Shown here piece after piece: positions 35,660 to 44,524 of a stretch of DNA of 64,000 nt. Made by a program: the position numbers and the translations under genes. The DNA comes from Thalassospira xianhensis MCCC 1A02616 (lineage in GTDB: Bacteria > Pseudomonadota > Alphaproteobacteria > Rhodospirillales > Thalassospiraceae): contig NZ_JPWA01000009.1 of the NCBI RefSeq assembly GCF_003326475.1, positions 1-64,000 of the forward strand, written 5' to 3'. Every line of letters starts with the position of its first letter. Positions within the stretch are counted from its first letter, which is position 1. Below the pieces are notes generated by a model that saw only the letters and a program-made list of their open reading frames with translations, searched no databases and was not told the origin of the DNA.

Positions 35660-37447
35660 TTGTTCTACTGGTTAAGCACCTATAGCCGCGCGTCGCTGAG
35701 TTTTGCGGGGATTGTCATTGCCGGTCTGGTCGTCTGGCTTGCCGTTAATTCGACCGGAAACCTTGCCATCAGCCAGTTGCAGCAAACGGCCCAAGCCCGT
35801 CTTGCACTTTATGAAAGCACACTTCGCGCCGCTGTCGACCGGTATCGCTATCTGCCTTATGTCGTGGCCCGCAATCACGAAATCGTCGATGTCGTTACTG
35901 GCAATGGCACTGTGGATATAGCCAACCAGTATCTGCAAAAGGTCAATCAGCGCTCGGGCGCTGCTGCGCTTTATGTCATCGACAGGTCCGGCAACACGGT
36001 TGCGGCAAGCAACTGGAACACCCCGGACAGTTTTGTTGGCCAGAATTACAGTTTCCGCCCCTATTTCACCGAAGCCTTCGCAGGGCAGGAAGGCTTTTTC
36101 TATGGGATCGGCGTTACCACCGGGCGATCCGGCCTGTTTATTTCCCACCCGATTGCAAAATCCGGTGAAATTGTCGGCGTGGTCGCAGTCAAACTTGAAC
36201 TCGATGAACTAGAGCGGAACTGGCAGGACGGGGGTGAAACCGTTTTCGTCTCGGACGCTGACGGCGTCATCATGCTGACCAGTCGCGGGGACTGGAAATA
36301 TCGGACCATTCGCCCGCTAACCGATCAGGAGCGCGAGCGGATTCTGCGCAATCGACAATATTCCGGACAGGAACTTTTACCCCTGAATATGGATGAAAAT
36401 CCATCTGGCGAGGATGGTTTGCTTGAAATCGGCAATGAACGTTTCCTGTTTGAGGTCAAACCGATCAGTGGCAGCGAATGGAACCTGTTTTACCTGACCC
36501 CGATGGATTATGTGTCCGAACGGCGCACCAGTGTCATGCTGATCACCCTGATCGGATCGGGTTTGATCATTCTGATTGTTCTGTTCTTGCGCGAACGTGA
36601 ATTGAAACTGGCGTCACAACGCAAATCCATGGAATTTGCCCGCATTCAGGCACTTAACACCCGCCTGGAACAGGAAATAACCGAACGCCGCAAGACAGAG
36701 GCCGAGTTGCGCGGCACACAGGACGAGCTGGTTCAGGCCGGAAAACTGGCGGCATTGGGTCAGATGTCGGCAGCAATTGCCCATGAAATCAATCAACCAA
36801 TTGCCGCGATCAGAACCTTCTGCGCCAGCGCCAAACTGATGCTTGAACGCGGAAAATCCGAAAATCTCGGCCCCAATATCGAACAGATTTCCGCCCTGAC
36901 CGAGCGCATGGGATCAATCACTGGACAACTTAAAACCTTCTCGCGCAAATCGACCGGCGTGCTTGAACCTGTCAATATCCGGGCCGCCCTTGATAATGTG
37001 ATACAGCTGCTGTCATCGCAGTTGCATAACGAAGGCTGCGTGCTTGAACAGTCCGATTTTGCTGGCGATCTGATCGTCCATGCCGATCTGGTGCGGATCG
37101 AACAGGTTTTTGTCAATATCATCCGCAACGCGCTTGATGCGATGGCCAGCATCGATGACAAGGATCCAAAGGCAAAAAAACGGATCATCATCGACCTGTC
37201 AGGAACACGCGATCAGGCCACCATTCGCATATCCGATACCGGTCCGGGCATTGGCGAGGAAACCCTTGGTTTGCTGTTCGACCCGTTCTTCACCACCAAG
37301 GATCCGGGGCAAGGGGTAGGGCTCGGGCTTTCGGTGACTTACGGGATTGTTCGTGACTTTGGCGGCAGCATCCGTGCCTATAACCGTGCGGGCGGCGGAG
37401 CCTGCTTTGAAATACAATTGCCACTGATGCGGGGGACGCAGAAGTAA
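35660..37447 (+). CDS. dctB: C4-dicarboxylate sensor histidine kinase DctB type
   Basis: A 595-residue membrane kinase. Helix 1 (about 14-32), a double-PAS periplasmic dicarboxylate sensor (about 40-285, with the SFRPYFTEAFAGQEGFFYGIG segment and the FISHPIAKSG motif), helix 2 (about 290-310), a coiled coil (320-360), and a kinase core with His375 in AIAHEINQPIAAI and ATP-binding boxes NIIRNALDAM and DTGPGIGEE. TTG start at 35660 with GGGAGGCAGGA upstream. The stop shares a base with the dctD start. The preceding 35399-35659 gap (divergent from chvI) shows no other gene. Confidence 0.92.
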   Translation: MFYWLSTYSRASLSFAGIVIAGLVVWLAVNSTGNLAISQLQQTAQARLALYESTLRAAVDRYRYLPYVVARNHEIVDVVTGNGTVDIANQYLQKVNQRSGAAALYVIDRSGNTVAASNWNTPDSFVGQNYSFRPYFTEAFAGQEGFFYGIGVTTGRSGLFISHPIAKSGEIVGVVAVKLELDELERNWQDGGETVFVSDADGVIMLTSRGDWKYRTIRPLTDQERERILRNRQYSGQELLPLNMDENPSGEDGLLEIGNERFLFEVKPISGSEWNLFYLTPMDYVSERRTSVMLITLIGSGLIILIVLFLRERELKLASQRKSMEFARIQALNTRLEQEITERRKTEAELRGTQDELVQAGKLAALGQMSAAIAHEINQPIAAIRTFCASAKLMLERGKSENLGPNIEQISALTERMGSITGQLKTFSRKSTGVLEPVNIRAALDNVIQLLSSQLHNEGCVLEQSDFAGDLIVHADLVRIEQVFVNIIRNALDAMASIDDKDPKAKKRIIIDLSGTRDQATIRISDTGPGIGEETLGLLFDPFFTTKDPGQGVGLGLSVTYGIVRDFGGSIRAYNRAGGGACFEIQLPLMRGTQK

Positions 37448-38856
37448 TGCAGCAATCGACAATCGATACCGCCAATGCAAATCCGCAAACGGCACAGGTA
37501 ATTATCGTCGATGACGAAGAAGCCCTGCGCCTTTCCCTGTCCCAATGGCTTGATCTGTCCGGCTACACCATCAGCGTTCATGCCGATGCGATTTCGGCAC
37601 TTGAACATATCACACCCGATTTCGCCGGCGTGATCCTGACAGATGTTAAAATGCCAAAGCTTGATGGCATTGCCTTTACCAAATCGGTTCTTGAGATCGA
37701 CCGCGACATTCCGGTGATCCTCATGACCGGGCATGGCGATGTTCCGATGGCCGTCGAGGCGATGAAAAGCGGGGCATATGATTTCGTCGAAAAGCCGTTT
37801 GAACCAACCGATATTCTCGAAAGCCTCGAGCGCGCGATTGAAAAACGCAAACTTGTCATCGAAAATCGAACGCTCCGTTCACAAATCGCCCAGCAGGGCA
37901 CGCTTGACAGCCGCCTGATCGGCAACAGCCCGTCGATGCGTGCCCTCAAGGCCGAAATCGCCAATATCGCCCCGACCGAAGTCCCGGTTCTGGTTTCCGG
38001 AGAAACCGGCACCGGCAAGGAACTGGTCGCGCGTGCCATTCATGACCTCAGCGCCCGGAATGATCGGCGATTTGTTGCCGTTAACTGCGCGGCAATTCCC
38101 GAAAGTACCGCCGAAAGCGAGCTTTTCGGTCATGAAAAGGGAGCCTTCACCGGTGCTGCCAGCCGCCGGATCGGCTGGATCGAACATGCCGATAACGGCA
38201 CCCTGTTTCTTGATGAAATTTCAAGCATGCCACTGGCGTTACAGGCCAAGCTTCTGCGTGTCATCGAACAGCGCGAAGTCGTGCGCCTTGGGTCAAACAC
38301 GCCGGTAAAGGTCAATTTCCGGCTGATCTGTGCCACTAACGAAGATTTGCCCACCGCCGTTATCGACAAGCGTTTCCGGGAAGACCTTCTGTTTCGGATC
38401 AACACATTCGAACTGGAAATCGTACCGCTCCGCCAGCGTAAGGATGACCTGCCGTTACTTTTCGATATCTTTGCCGAACGCGCGGCTGAAAATTTTGATC
38501 GCCCCTATGAAAAACCGCATGCAAGTCTGTGGGGCAGCCTTTTGGGGCGTGAATGGTCCGGCAATGTGCGCGAACTTAAAAATCTGGCGGAACGCTATGT
38601 GCTTTTGACCGGCATGGCCGAAGAACGCTGGGCACGGTTGTTTGGCAATAATGCTGCGATGGATGCATCTGCTGCATCCGATAAAACCGGATCGCTGGCC
38701 GATCAGCTCCGCCATTTCGAGCAGCACATAATTCGTGATGCCCTGATCCGCCATAACGGCAATGTCAAAACGGTCATGGATGAACTCGACATCCCGCGCC
38801 GGACTTTGAATGAAAAAATGAAGAAGCTGAATATCCGTCGCGACGATATCGAATAG
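37447..38856 (+). CDS. dctD: Sigma-54-dependent response regulator DctD type
   Basis: A 469-residue NtrC-family activator. Receiver 15-130 (VDDEE, phospho-Asp in VILTDVKMPKLDG, Lys in VEKPF), AAA+ domain about 150-380 (Walker A GETGTGKE, the sigma-54 contact loop GAFTGA, Walker B LFLDEIS), and a C-terminal Fis-type helix-turn-helix (HNGNVKTVMDELDIPRRTLN). TAATG overlap with dctB. Two similar 20-bp elements and a sigma-54 promoter follow directly, so its likely target is the TAXI-TRAP operon downstream. Confidence 0.94.
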   Translation: MQQSTIDTANANPQTAQVIIVDDEEALRLSLSQWLDLSGYTISVHADAISALEHITPDFAGVILTDVKMPKLDGIAFTKSVLEIDRDIPVILMTGHGDVPMAVEAMKSGAYDFVEKPFEPTDILESLERAIEKRKLVIENRTLRSQIAQQGTLDSRLIGNSPSMRALKAEIANIAPTEVPVLVSGETGTGKELVARAIHDLSARNDRRFVAVNCAAIPESTAESELFGHEKGAFTGAASRRIGWIEHADNGTLFLDEISSMPLALQAKLLRVIEQREVVRLGSNTPVKVNFRLICATNEDLPTAVIDKRFREDLLFRINTFELEIVPLRQRKDDLPLLFDIFAERAAENFDRPYEKPHASLWGSLLGREWSGNVRELKNLAERYVLLTGMAEERWARLFGNNAAMDASAASDKTGSLADQLRHFEQHIIRDALIRHNGNVKTVMDELDIPRRTLNEKMKKLNIRRDDIE

Positions 38857-38908
38857 CAGTAATTTATCATGCGGCCATAAAATGTTACGATGGCTGCAAA
38901 TCGGGTCA

Positions 38909-38961
38909 ATCGGCAAGATTTCGCCGATATGAAAACCATCCATCGGCAACAATCCGCCGAA
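38909..38961 (+). promoter_or_regulatory. Two tandem upstream activator sites, probable DctD sites
   Basis: Two imperfect 20-bp palindromes, ATCGGCAAGATTTCGCCGAT (38909-38928) and ATCGGCAACAATCCGCCGAA (38942-38961), match at 16 of 20 positions and are offset by exactly 33 bp, about three helical turns. Their centres lie about 129 and 96 bp before the predicted start of transcription. This is the classical layout for two dimers of an NtrC-family activator bound to one face of DNA. Confidence 0.72.
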
Positions 38962-39019
38962 ACTATCGGGCATATATTTTTATCTGCCTGATATATAAAG
39001 ATAAAAAATCATCTTTGGG

Positions 39020-39036
39020 TTGGCACAACAATTGCT
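39020..39036 (+). promoter_or_regulatory. Sigma-54 promoter of the TAXI-TRAP operon
   Basis: TTGGCACAACAATTGCT fits the sigma-54 consensus, with the invariant GG (39022-39023) and GC (39034-39035) separated by 10 bp. Transcription should begin near 39047, leaving a leader of about 345 bases before the receptor gene. Within the leader a stem CTTGTGAA/TTTCACGAG (about 39190-39211) is the only other visible structure apart from a short ORF. Confidence 0.8.
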
Positions 39037-39084
39037 AGTCAGAAGGGCAAAACAATAAAAATATTTCGCCAGGGAGAATAACCA

Positions 39085-39180
39085 ATGTCCGGGAAGGCAT
39101 GCTTTCATCGCATGACATTTGATCGGCCCAAATCCGGGTCAATCGCATCATACCAGCATCGTGCGCTGTCAGGGTTCTGA
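39085..39180 (+). CDS. Short leader ORF, 31 codons
   Basis: An ATG at 39085 preceded by AGGGAGAA (8-base spacing) opens a 31-codon frame (MSGKACFHRM... to ...ALSGF) that ends at TGA 39178-39180, about 38 bases downstream of the predicted sigma-54 start site and 212 bp ahead of the receptor gene. The ribosome site is as good as those of the large genes. The peptide is basic with no membrane helix or known motif. It may be a small protein or a leader peptide; coding is not proven. Confidence 0.4.
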   Translation: MSGKACFHRMTFDRPKSGSIASYQHRALSGF

Positions 39181-39392
39181 CATCTGCCTTGTGAAGCTGT
39201 TTCACGAGGTGTTTGCGCGTGCCGTATTTTGCAACCTGATCGGACAAGATTTTCATCCCCGACACGATATTCGTTAGAGAAGTAAGACGACCAACAACTG
39301 AGGAGATACCAAAAGATAACTGCCAATATTCGATTATTGACCGTTTCTGTTGTTATCAATGCAGTGAACATTGATCCTAGGGAGGACTAAGT

Positions 39393-40358
39393 ATGAAATT
39401 GCGGAATCTGCTTTCTGCAGCGGCAGCACTGATGATGTTCGGTGCCCCGGCATTCGCCCAGACACAGCTTTCCATCGCGACCGGCGGTACCGGTGGTGTT
39501 TATTATCCGTATGGTGGTGGTCTTGCCGAACTGATCGGTAAATATATTGATGGCTATGACGCCGTTGCCGAAGTTACCGGCGCGTCGGTCGAAAACATGG
39601 GCCTGATCGCACGTGGCGACAGCGACCTTGCCATCGGTCTGGCTGACACCGTTTATGCCGCTTATCACGGCACCGGCAAATTCGAAGACCGCAAACTCGA
39701 CAATATCCGCGCAATTGCGTCGATCTATCCGAACGCAGTCCAGCTCGTGACCCTTGCTGACAGTGGTATCACCAGCCTTGCCGATCTGAAAGGCAAACGC
39801 GTTTCTGTTGGGGCACCGGGTTCGGGAACCGAAGTTTCGGCAAAAGTTCTGCTCGAAGCCAACGGCATCACCTATGACGACATCGAAGAACAGCGCCTGA
39901 ACTTCAACGAAACCGCCGATGCAATCCGCGACGGCGACATTGACGCAGGCTTCTGGAGCGTCGGCCCGCCCACCAGCTCGATCCTCAACCTCGCAACCAC
40001 GCGTGACATCAAACTGGTCGCTCTGACCGAGGAAGAGGTTGCTGCTGCCATCGATGCGGAGCCGACCTTTGCACCTTACTCGCTGCGTAAAGGCATCTAC
40101 GAAGGTGTCGAGGCACCGGTTCTGACGATCTCCACCCCGAACGTTCTGGTCGTCAATGCCGACATGGACGAGGAACTGGCTTATCAGATCACCAAGACCC
40201 TGTTTGACAAGGTTGACGAACTGATCGCCATTCACCCGGCTGCAAATGACACCACGGTTGATTTCTCGGTCGGCTCGACACCGATCGTGATGCATCCGGG
40301 AGCAATTCGTTATTACGAAGAAGCTGGTGCACCGTTCCTGGATCACCTGCGTCCATGA
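39393..40358 (+). CDS. TAXI family TRAP transporter substrate receptor
   Basis: A 321-residue periplasmic binding protein with signal peptide cleaved at AFA-QT. Family features are IATGGTGGVYYPYGGGLAELI at the mature N-terminus, NMGLIARGDSDLAIGLADT, and LKGKRVSVGAPGSGTEV. TAXI receptors serve one-polypeptide TRAP permeases and bind dicarboxylates or amino acids such as glutamate. GGGAGGA precedes the ATG. Control by DctBD suggests a C4-dicarboxylate or a related acid; this is inference. Confidence 0.93.
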   Translation: MKLRNLLSAAAALMMFGAPAFAQTQLSIATGGTGGVYYPYGGGLAELIGKYIDGYDAVAEVTGASVENMGLIARGDSDLAIGLADTVYAAYHGTGKFEDRKLDNIRAIASIYPNAVQLVTLADSGITSLADLKGKRVSVGAPGSGTEVSAKVLLEANGITYDDIEEQRLNFNETADAIRDGDIDAGFWSVGPPTSSILNLATTRDIKLVALTEEEVAAAIDAEPTFAPYSLRKGIYEGVEAPVLTISTPNVLVVNADMDEELAYQITKTLFDKVDELIAIHPAANDTTVDFSVGSTPIVMHPGAIRYYEEAGAPFLDHLRP

Positions 40359-40861
40359 TCTCTGCCATGTGGGGGCGGCCGTTTCTGGCCGCCCTTTTCC
40401 TCCTTGCGTTGGCACCCTCCGGTCATGCCGGTGGCGCCGCCAAAGAAGAAACCGACAAAACCGATCGCCTTGAAATTATCGGGGCGGATGGTCGCATTCT
40501 GGCTGAAACCGGCATCCCGCGTCAGGGGGGGTGGTGTCTTTACTGGAACCATTCAGTCACCGGCGATGGTGTGATCGATTGCTATGTCGACGATCACGGC
40601 AAGATGGTCCTGCACCGCGCCTATCAGCCCGATTTTGCTGCAGGACTGGGCCATTATCCGGGACGCGGCAAACTGACCAGCGCGGAAAATGGTGGTTATT
40701 GGATTGAAGACATTGATGAAGCCGTGCCGGGAAATGCCTATGTCCTTCGGGTCGGCAGCCTCGCGGTAAATCATCGCATCGTCACCGAAAATGACGAGAT
40801 CAATCTATCGAAAATGGCCGAACATAGCCGTGTCACCATACGGCTTGATACCGGGGATTAA
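40355..40861 (+). CDS. DUF1850 protein of a TAXI-TRAP operon
   Basis: A 168-residue protein with signal peptide (cleavage near SGHA-GG) and a small beta-rich domain with the WNHSVTGDGVIDCY and HRAYQPDFAAGLGHYPGRGK motifs found in DUF1850. This family is regularly encoded between TAXI receptor and fused permease genes, and is thought to help that transporter, but its function is not settled. Its ATG overlaps the receptor stop by 4 bp. Confidence 0.85.
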   Translation: MISAMWGRPFLAALFLLALAPSGHAGGAAKEETDKTDRLEIIGADGRILAETGIPRQGGWCLYWNHSVTGDGVIDCYVDDHGKMVLHRAYQPDFAAGLGHYPGRGKLTSAENGGYWIEDIDEAVPGNAYVLRVGSLAVNHRIVTENDEINLSKMAEHSRVTIRLDTGD

Positions 40862-40873
40862 GGATTTTAATTG

Positions 40874-42889
40874 ATGACTGAACCGGCACCTCTTCCGTCC
40901 ATGCAGGACACAGTTGCCCAGCCCAAAATTGTTCTGGGGCTGATCACCGTGGTCGCGGTTGCGCTTTCACTGTTCCAGATGTATGGCGCGGGTATCGAAC
41001 CGCTTGGCCTGTTTTATCAGCGCTCGATTCATCTGGCCTTTGTGATGTTTCTGGCTTTTCTGATGTTTCCGGCGTTCGGATCGAACCGTAAACGGGGCGT
41101 CCTTGGTTGGGTCATCGATCTGGCATTTCTGGTCGGTGCGTTCGTTACCGGTTTCTATCTGTCCTTCTATCTGGACGAGATTTTCAACCGTGCCGGCTTC
41201 TGGACCAGTACCGATCTGATCGTCGGCATCATCGCAACCGTTACCGTCCTCGAAGCCAGCCGCCGTGCTGTTGGCCTTGGCATGACAGTAATTGGCATCG
41301 TCGCCATCATCTATGCGCTCTCGGGCCCACGCGGTTCGCTGCCATGGCTTGGCGAATGGCTACCCGGTATTCTTAGCCACCGGGGCGCTGATGTAGACCG
41401 CCTTGTCGGTCAGCTTTACCTTGGTCAGGAGGGTATTTACGGCCTGCCGATGGGGGTTGCAGCAACCTATATCTTCATGTTCGTGCTGTTTGGTGCGTTC
41501 CTTGAAGTGACCGGTGCCGGTAAATTCTTTATCGACATGGCCTATGCCGCGACGGGCAGAAAGGCTGGTGGTCCGGCAAAGGCCGCTGTTCTGGCCTCGG
41601 CCGGAATGGGTTCAATCAGCGGTTCGGCCATTGCCAACGTTGTCACGACAGGCGCCTTTACCATTCCGCTGATGAAGCGCCTTGGCTATCGCCCCGCCCA
41701 GGCCGGTGGGATCGAAGCCGCAGCCTCGACCGGCGGGCAGATCACCCCGCCGCTCATGGGGGCGGGTGCCTTCCTGATTTCCGAATATACTCAGGTGCCG
41801 TATCTCGAAATCGTCATGATTTCGATCTTCCCGGCGATCCTGTATCTCGGCACGGTTTATCTGTTTGTGCATATCGTCGCGCTGAAGAACGGTATGCGTG
41901 GCATGCCGGTCTCAGAACTGCCGGACTGGAAGCAGGTACTTAAAGAAGGCTGGCAATTCATCCTGCCGCTTGGCGTTCTGATTTACCTTCTGGTGCTGAA
42001 TATTTCTCCGATGCGCGTCGGTTTCTGGGCGATTATTTCGGTCCTTGCGGTTGCCGCCCTGCGCTACGCGATCTGGTTCTTCTACGTCGCGCCACAGAAC
42101 GGTGAAAAGGCCAGCCATGACCGCCTCAAGGCTGCACTTGCCAATGGCGTCAGGATTACAATCGCTGCCCTTGAACTCGGCGCAAAGAACGCGGTTGCCG
42201 TCAGTATGGCCTGTGCCGTTGCCGGGATTATCGTTGGCGTTGTTGGCCTTACGGGTCTTGGCCTGAAATTCTCGTCGATGATGATCGCGTTTTCGGGTGG
42301 CAATATCGTTCTTGCACTGGTTCTGGTGCTGCTCGCCAGTCTGATCCTTGGTATGGGCCTGCCGGTGACGGCATCCTATATCGTTCTGATCGTTCTGGTC
42401 GGTCCGGCCCTGTCCAACGAGTTCGGCATCCCGCTGCTGATCGCGCATCTGGTGGTGTTCTGGTATTCCCAGGACAGTAACGTGACCCCGCCCATTGCCC
42501 TTGCCGGCTTTGCCGGGGCCGCGATAGCCGGGGCCAGTCCATTGGAAACCAGTATGCAGGCCTGGAAATTTGCCAAGGGCCTCTATCTGATCCCGGCCTT
42601 CATGGTGTTCAATCCGGAAATCATCACTGGTGGCCCGCTGCCGCTTGTGCTCTGGACTGGCTTTACCGCGATCCTGTCGCTAGCTGCCTTTGCCGCAGCC
42701 CTCGAAGGGTTCATGTTTGCAAAGATCGATCTGGTATCGCGCATTCTGATTGTTCCGGCGACCATTGGCATCTTCTATCCGGACCTTCGGGCAGAGATCG
42801 CAGGGACAGTCGTCATTCTGGCGATACTGGGCCTGAACTGGTGGAAAGGCCGTCATTCGGATGGTCCGGCGGCCAAAATAGCCGCCTGA
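40874..42889 (+). CDS. TRAP transporter fused permease (4TM/12TM)
   Basis: A 671-residue inner-membrane protein that fuses the DctQ-like 4-helix and DctM-like 12-helix subunits, as is usual in TAXI systems. Recognisable segments include GSISGSAIANVVTTGAFTIP and GGQITPPLMGAGAFLI in the first half of DctM, and the mirrored SQDSNVTPPIALAGFAGA in the second. ATG at 40874 chosen over an in-frame TTG at 40871. Follows the DUF1850 gene after 12 bp, and a strong terminator follows it. Confidence 0.94.
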   Translation: MTEPAPLPSMQDTVAQPKIVLGLITVVAVALSLFQMYGAGIEPLGLFYQRSIHLAFVMFLAFLMFPAFGSNRKRGVLGWVIDLAFLVGAFVTGFYLSFYLDEIFNRAGFWTSTDLIVGIIATVTVLEASRRAVGLGMTVIGIVAIIYALSGPRGSLPWLGEWLPGILSHRGADVDRLVGQLYLGQEGIYGLPMGVAATYIFMFVLFGAFLEVTGAGKFFIDMAYAATGRKAGGPAKAAVLASAGMGSISGSAIANVVTTGAFTIPLMKRLGYRPAQAGGIEAAASTGGQITPPLMGAGAFLISEYTQVPYLEIVMISIFPAILYLGTVYLFVHIVALKNGMRGMPVSELPDWKQVLKEGWQFILPLGVLIYLLVLNISPMRVGFWAIISVLAVAALRYAIWFFYVAPQNGEKASHDRLKAALANGVRITIAALELGAKNAVAVSMACAVAGIIVGVVGLTGLGLKFSSMMIAFSGGNIVLALVLVLLASLILGMGLPVTASYIVLIVLVGPALSNEFGIPLLIAHLVVFWYSQDSNVTPPIALAGFAGAAIAGASPLETSMQAWKFAKGLYLIPAFMVFNPEIITGGPLPLVLWTGFTAILSLAAFAAALEGFMFAKIDLVSRILIVPATIGIFYPDLRAEIAGTVVILAILGLNWWKGRHSDGPAAKIAA

Positions 42890-42916
42890 ACTTCCATTAA
42901 AACGGCATACTTGATC

Positions 42917-42957
42917 CAAAAGCCCCCGCAAGAATATTTGCCTTGCGGGGGCTTTTG
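42917..42957 (+). terminator. Strong intrinsic terminator of the TAXI-TRAP operon
   Basis: A 16-bp perfect inverted repeat: CAAAAGCCCCCGCAAG and CTTGCGGGGGCTTTTG flank a 9-base loop, 28 bases after the permease stop codon. The A- and T-rich outer ends allow termination from either side. Confidence 0.93.
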
Positions 42958-43063
42958 CACTTTATGCACGCACATAATACCTATGCATTCGGGCAGTAGA
43001 CGCAATTACCCTCAATCGATAAGATCGGCGGAAAATAATTCCTCATACTATTGATTGAACCCC

Positions 43064-44338
43064 ATGCAATTCCTTAGTCTTTTGCGTCAGGCACCCCGCC
43101 CGCTGGCATTCGGGGCGCTGCATAGTTTCGGTTCGTCCTTCGGCCAGACTTTTCTGGTTGCCCTTTTTGTTCCGTTCATTGGTGCCAGCCTTTCGATAAA
43201 TGAAACCGAGTTTGCCAATATCTATGCCGGGATCACCATCGCAAGTGCGTTGTGCCTGCCTTTCATCGGGCGATTGATCGACCGCATCGATATGCTGCGA
43301 TACAGTCTGGCAACAATGGTGTTGCTGACCATCGGCTGCCTTGTGATTGCCTCGGCTCAATCGGTCTGGATGCTGATCGCGGCCCTGTTCATTCTTCGTC
43401 TGGCCGGACAAGGATTGATGAGCCATGTCAGTATGACTGGCATTGCGCGCTATTTTGATCGCAGCCGGGGTCGTGCCCTCGCCATTGCAAGCTTCGGCTT
43501 TCCGTTGGCAGAGGCAATCATGCCCGTAACCCTGTTGGCACTGATTGCCGGGTTTGGCTGGCGGGCGACCTATGCCGGGGCCGGTATTTTTATCGTCGTT
43601 ATCCTGATGCCAATCGCGATTCTGCTGATCCGCGATAACGCGAAATTCCGCGAAGCACCGGGCAAAACGGAAAACAACAGCAAGACCACCAGTTCAAATC
43701 CCGACATCGATCAGGACTCATCAACTGCAAGCAGCCACCCGCGCCTGTTCCGGTCTCGCTATATATGGTTCTGCATGCCGATGCTGGCCGCCCCGCCACT
43801 GGTGATGACCGCCCTGTTTTTCCACCAGGGGTCTATTTCAGCCAGCAAAGATATCGACCTTGCCTGGTTTGCCGCCGGTTTTACGGTTTTTGCCATTACA
43901 TCCGTGATCGGGGCGTTTGGTAGCGGTCCGCTGATTGACAGCCATACTGCACGAAAGCTGTTCCCCTATCACCTGATCCCGGCCATCGGGGCAGTTTCGC
44001 TTCTGGCGATCACTGAAACACCGGTCATGATCCCGGTTTATATGGGGATGCTGGGCGTCACCACCGGCTTTGCCACAACATTGCGCACGGCAATCATCCC
44101 GGAACTGGTGCCACTTAGTGAAATCGGCGCGGTCCGAAGCACATTGACCGCGGTCATGGTTCTGGCATCGGCGATTGGACCAGCGATCTATGGCTGGATG
44201 TTTGCTGCCGACATTGATATCGGCACGACGCTTTGGATCACCATCGCCGCAATGGCGGTTGTTTCGGTGCTGTCATGGATGTCGGAACGGCCGGGTTTTT
44301 ATATCCCGCCCGGCGTCGCCCGCCAAACCGGAGAATAA
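43064..44338 (+). CDS. Major facilitator superfamily transporter
   Basis: A 424-residue carrier with 12 predicted helices split by a hydrophilic loop (about residues 195-230, rich in Asn, Ser and Asp). The motif GRLIDRIDMLR after helix 2 matches the MFS loop signature. Nothing in the sequence fixes the substrate. The start is the ATG at 43064; an in-frame TTG 9 bp before it is less likely, and neither has a good ribosome site. It is convergent with the small-protein/sRNA locus. Confidence 0.82.
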   Translation: MQFLSLLRQAPRPLAFGALHSFGSSFGQTFLVALFVPFIGASLSINETEFANIYAGITIASALCLPFIGRLIDRIDMLRYSLATMVLLTIGCLVIASAQSVWMLIAALFILRLAGQGLMSHVSMTGIARYFDRSRGRALAIASFGFPLAEAIMPVTLLALIAGFGWRATYAGAGIFIVVILMPIAILLIRDNAKFREAPGKTENNSKTTSSNPDIDQDSSTASSHPRLFRSRYIWFCMPMLAAPPLVMTALFFHQGSISASKDIDLAWFAAGFTVFAITSVIGAFGSGPLIDSHTARKLFPYHLIPAIGAVSLLAITETPVMIPVYMGMLGVTTGFATTLRTAIIPELVPLSEIGAVRSTLTAVMVLASAIGPAIYGWMFAADIDIGTTLWITIAAMAVVSVLSWMSERPGFYIPPGVARQTGE

Positions 44339-44372
44339 GGCGGCGAGATTTCAATGCCGGTCGATGATAAGA

Positions 44373-44410
44373 CAAAAAAAATGGCCCGGAGCTCAAAAGA
44401 GCCCGGGCCA
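44373..44410 (-). terminator. Strong terminator of the small-protein/sRNA transcript
   Basis: On the minus strand, TGGCCCGGGCTC and GAGC(T)CCGGGCCA form a stem of about 12 bp with one bulged base and a TTTT loop, followed by TTTTTTTTGTC. It also marks the predicted 3' end of the small RNA. Confidence 0.92.
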
Positions 44411-44524
44411 GTCGGGAAAACAGCGTCGTCTAGGGAGGAAGACGCTAGAAAAAACGCGGTAGTCCATCGCGGGAGCGTCGTTTGGGGAGGAAGATCAAAC
44501 GTCGCTCGACCGCGAGGTCGTCAA
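44373..44524 (-). ncRNA. 3'-UTR-derived small RNA with two UUCCUCCC loops, CcsR-like
   Basis: Directly after the stop codon of the 60-residue gene, the minus strand folds into a series of hairpins. First CGACC-UCGC-GGUCG (44520-44507). Then a stem GAGCG.CGUUUG/CAAACG.CGCUC (44507-44473) with an 11-base loop AUCUUCCUCCC. Then a stem AGCGUC/GACGCU (44446-44422) with a 13-base loop UUCCUCCCUAGAC. Then a strong terminator with a U8 tail. Two hairpins exposing the same anti-Shine-Dalgarno-type C/U motif, joined to a small upstream ORF, is the architecture of CcsR / alpha-r14 (cuckoo) RNAs of Rhodobacter and rhizobia. The primary sequence differs, so homology is inferred from architecture. Confidence 0.72.

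Noticed and set aside
39035..39265. 76-codon frame on the minus strand in the TAXI leader
   Set aside because: It crosses the sigma-54 promoter region and leader, has no good ribosome site, and no recognisable features; the plus-strand 31-codon ORF is better supported.
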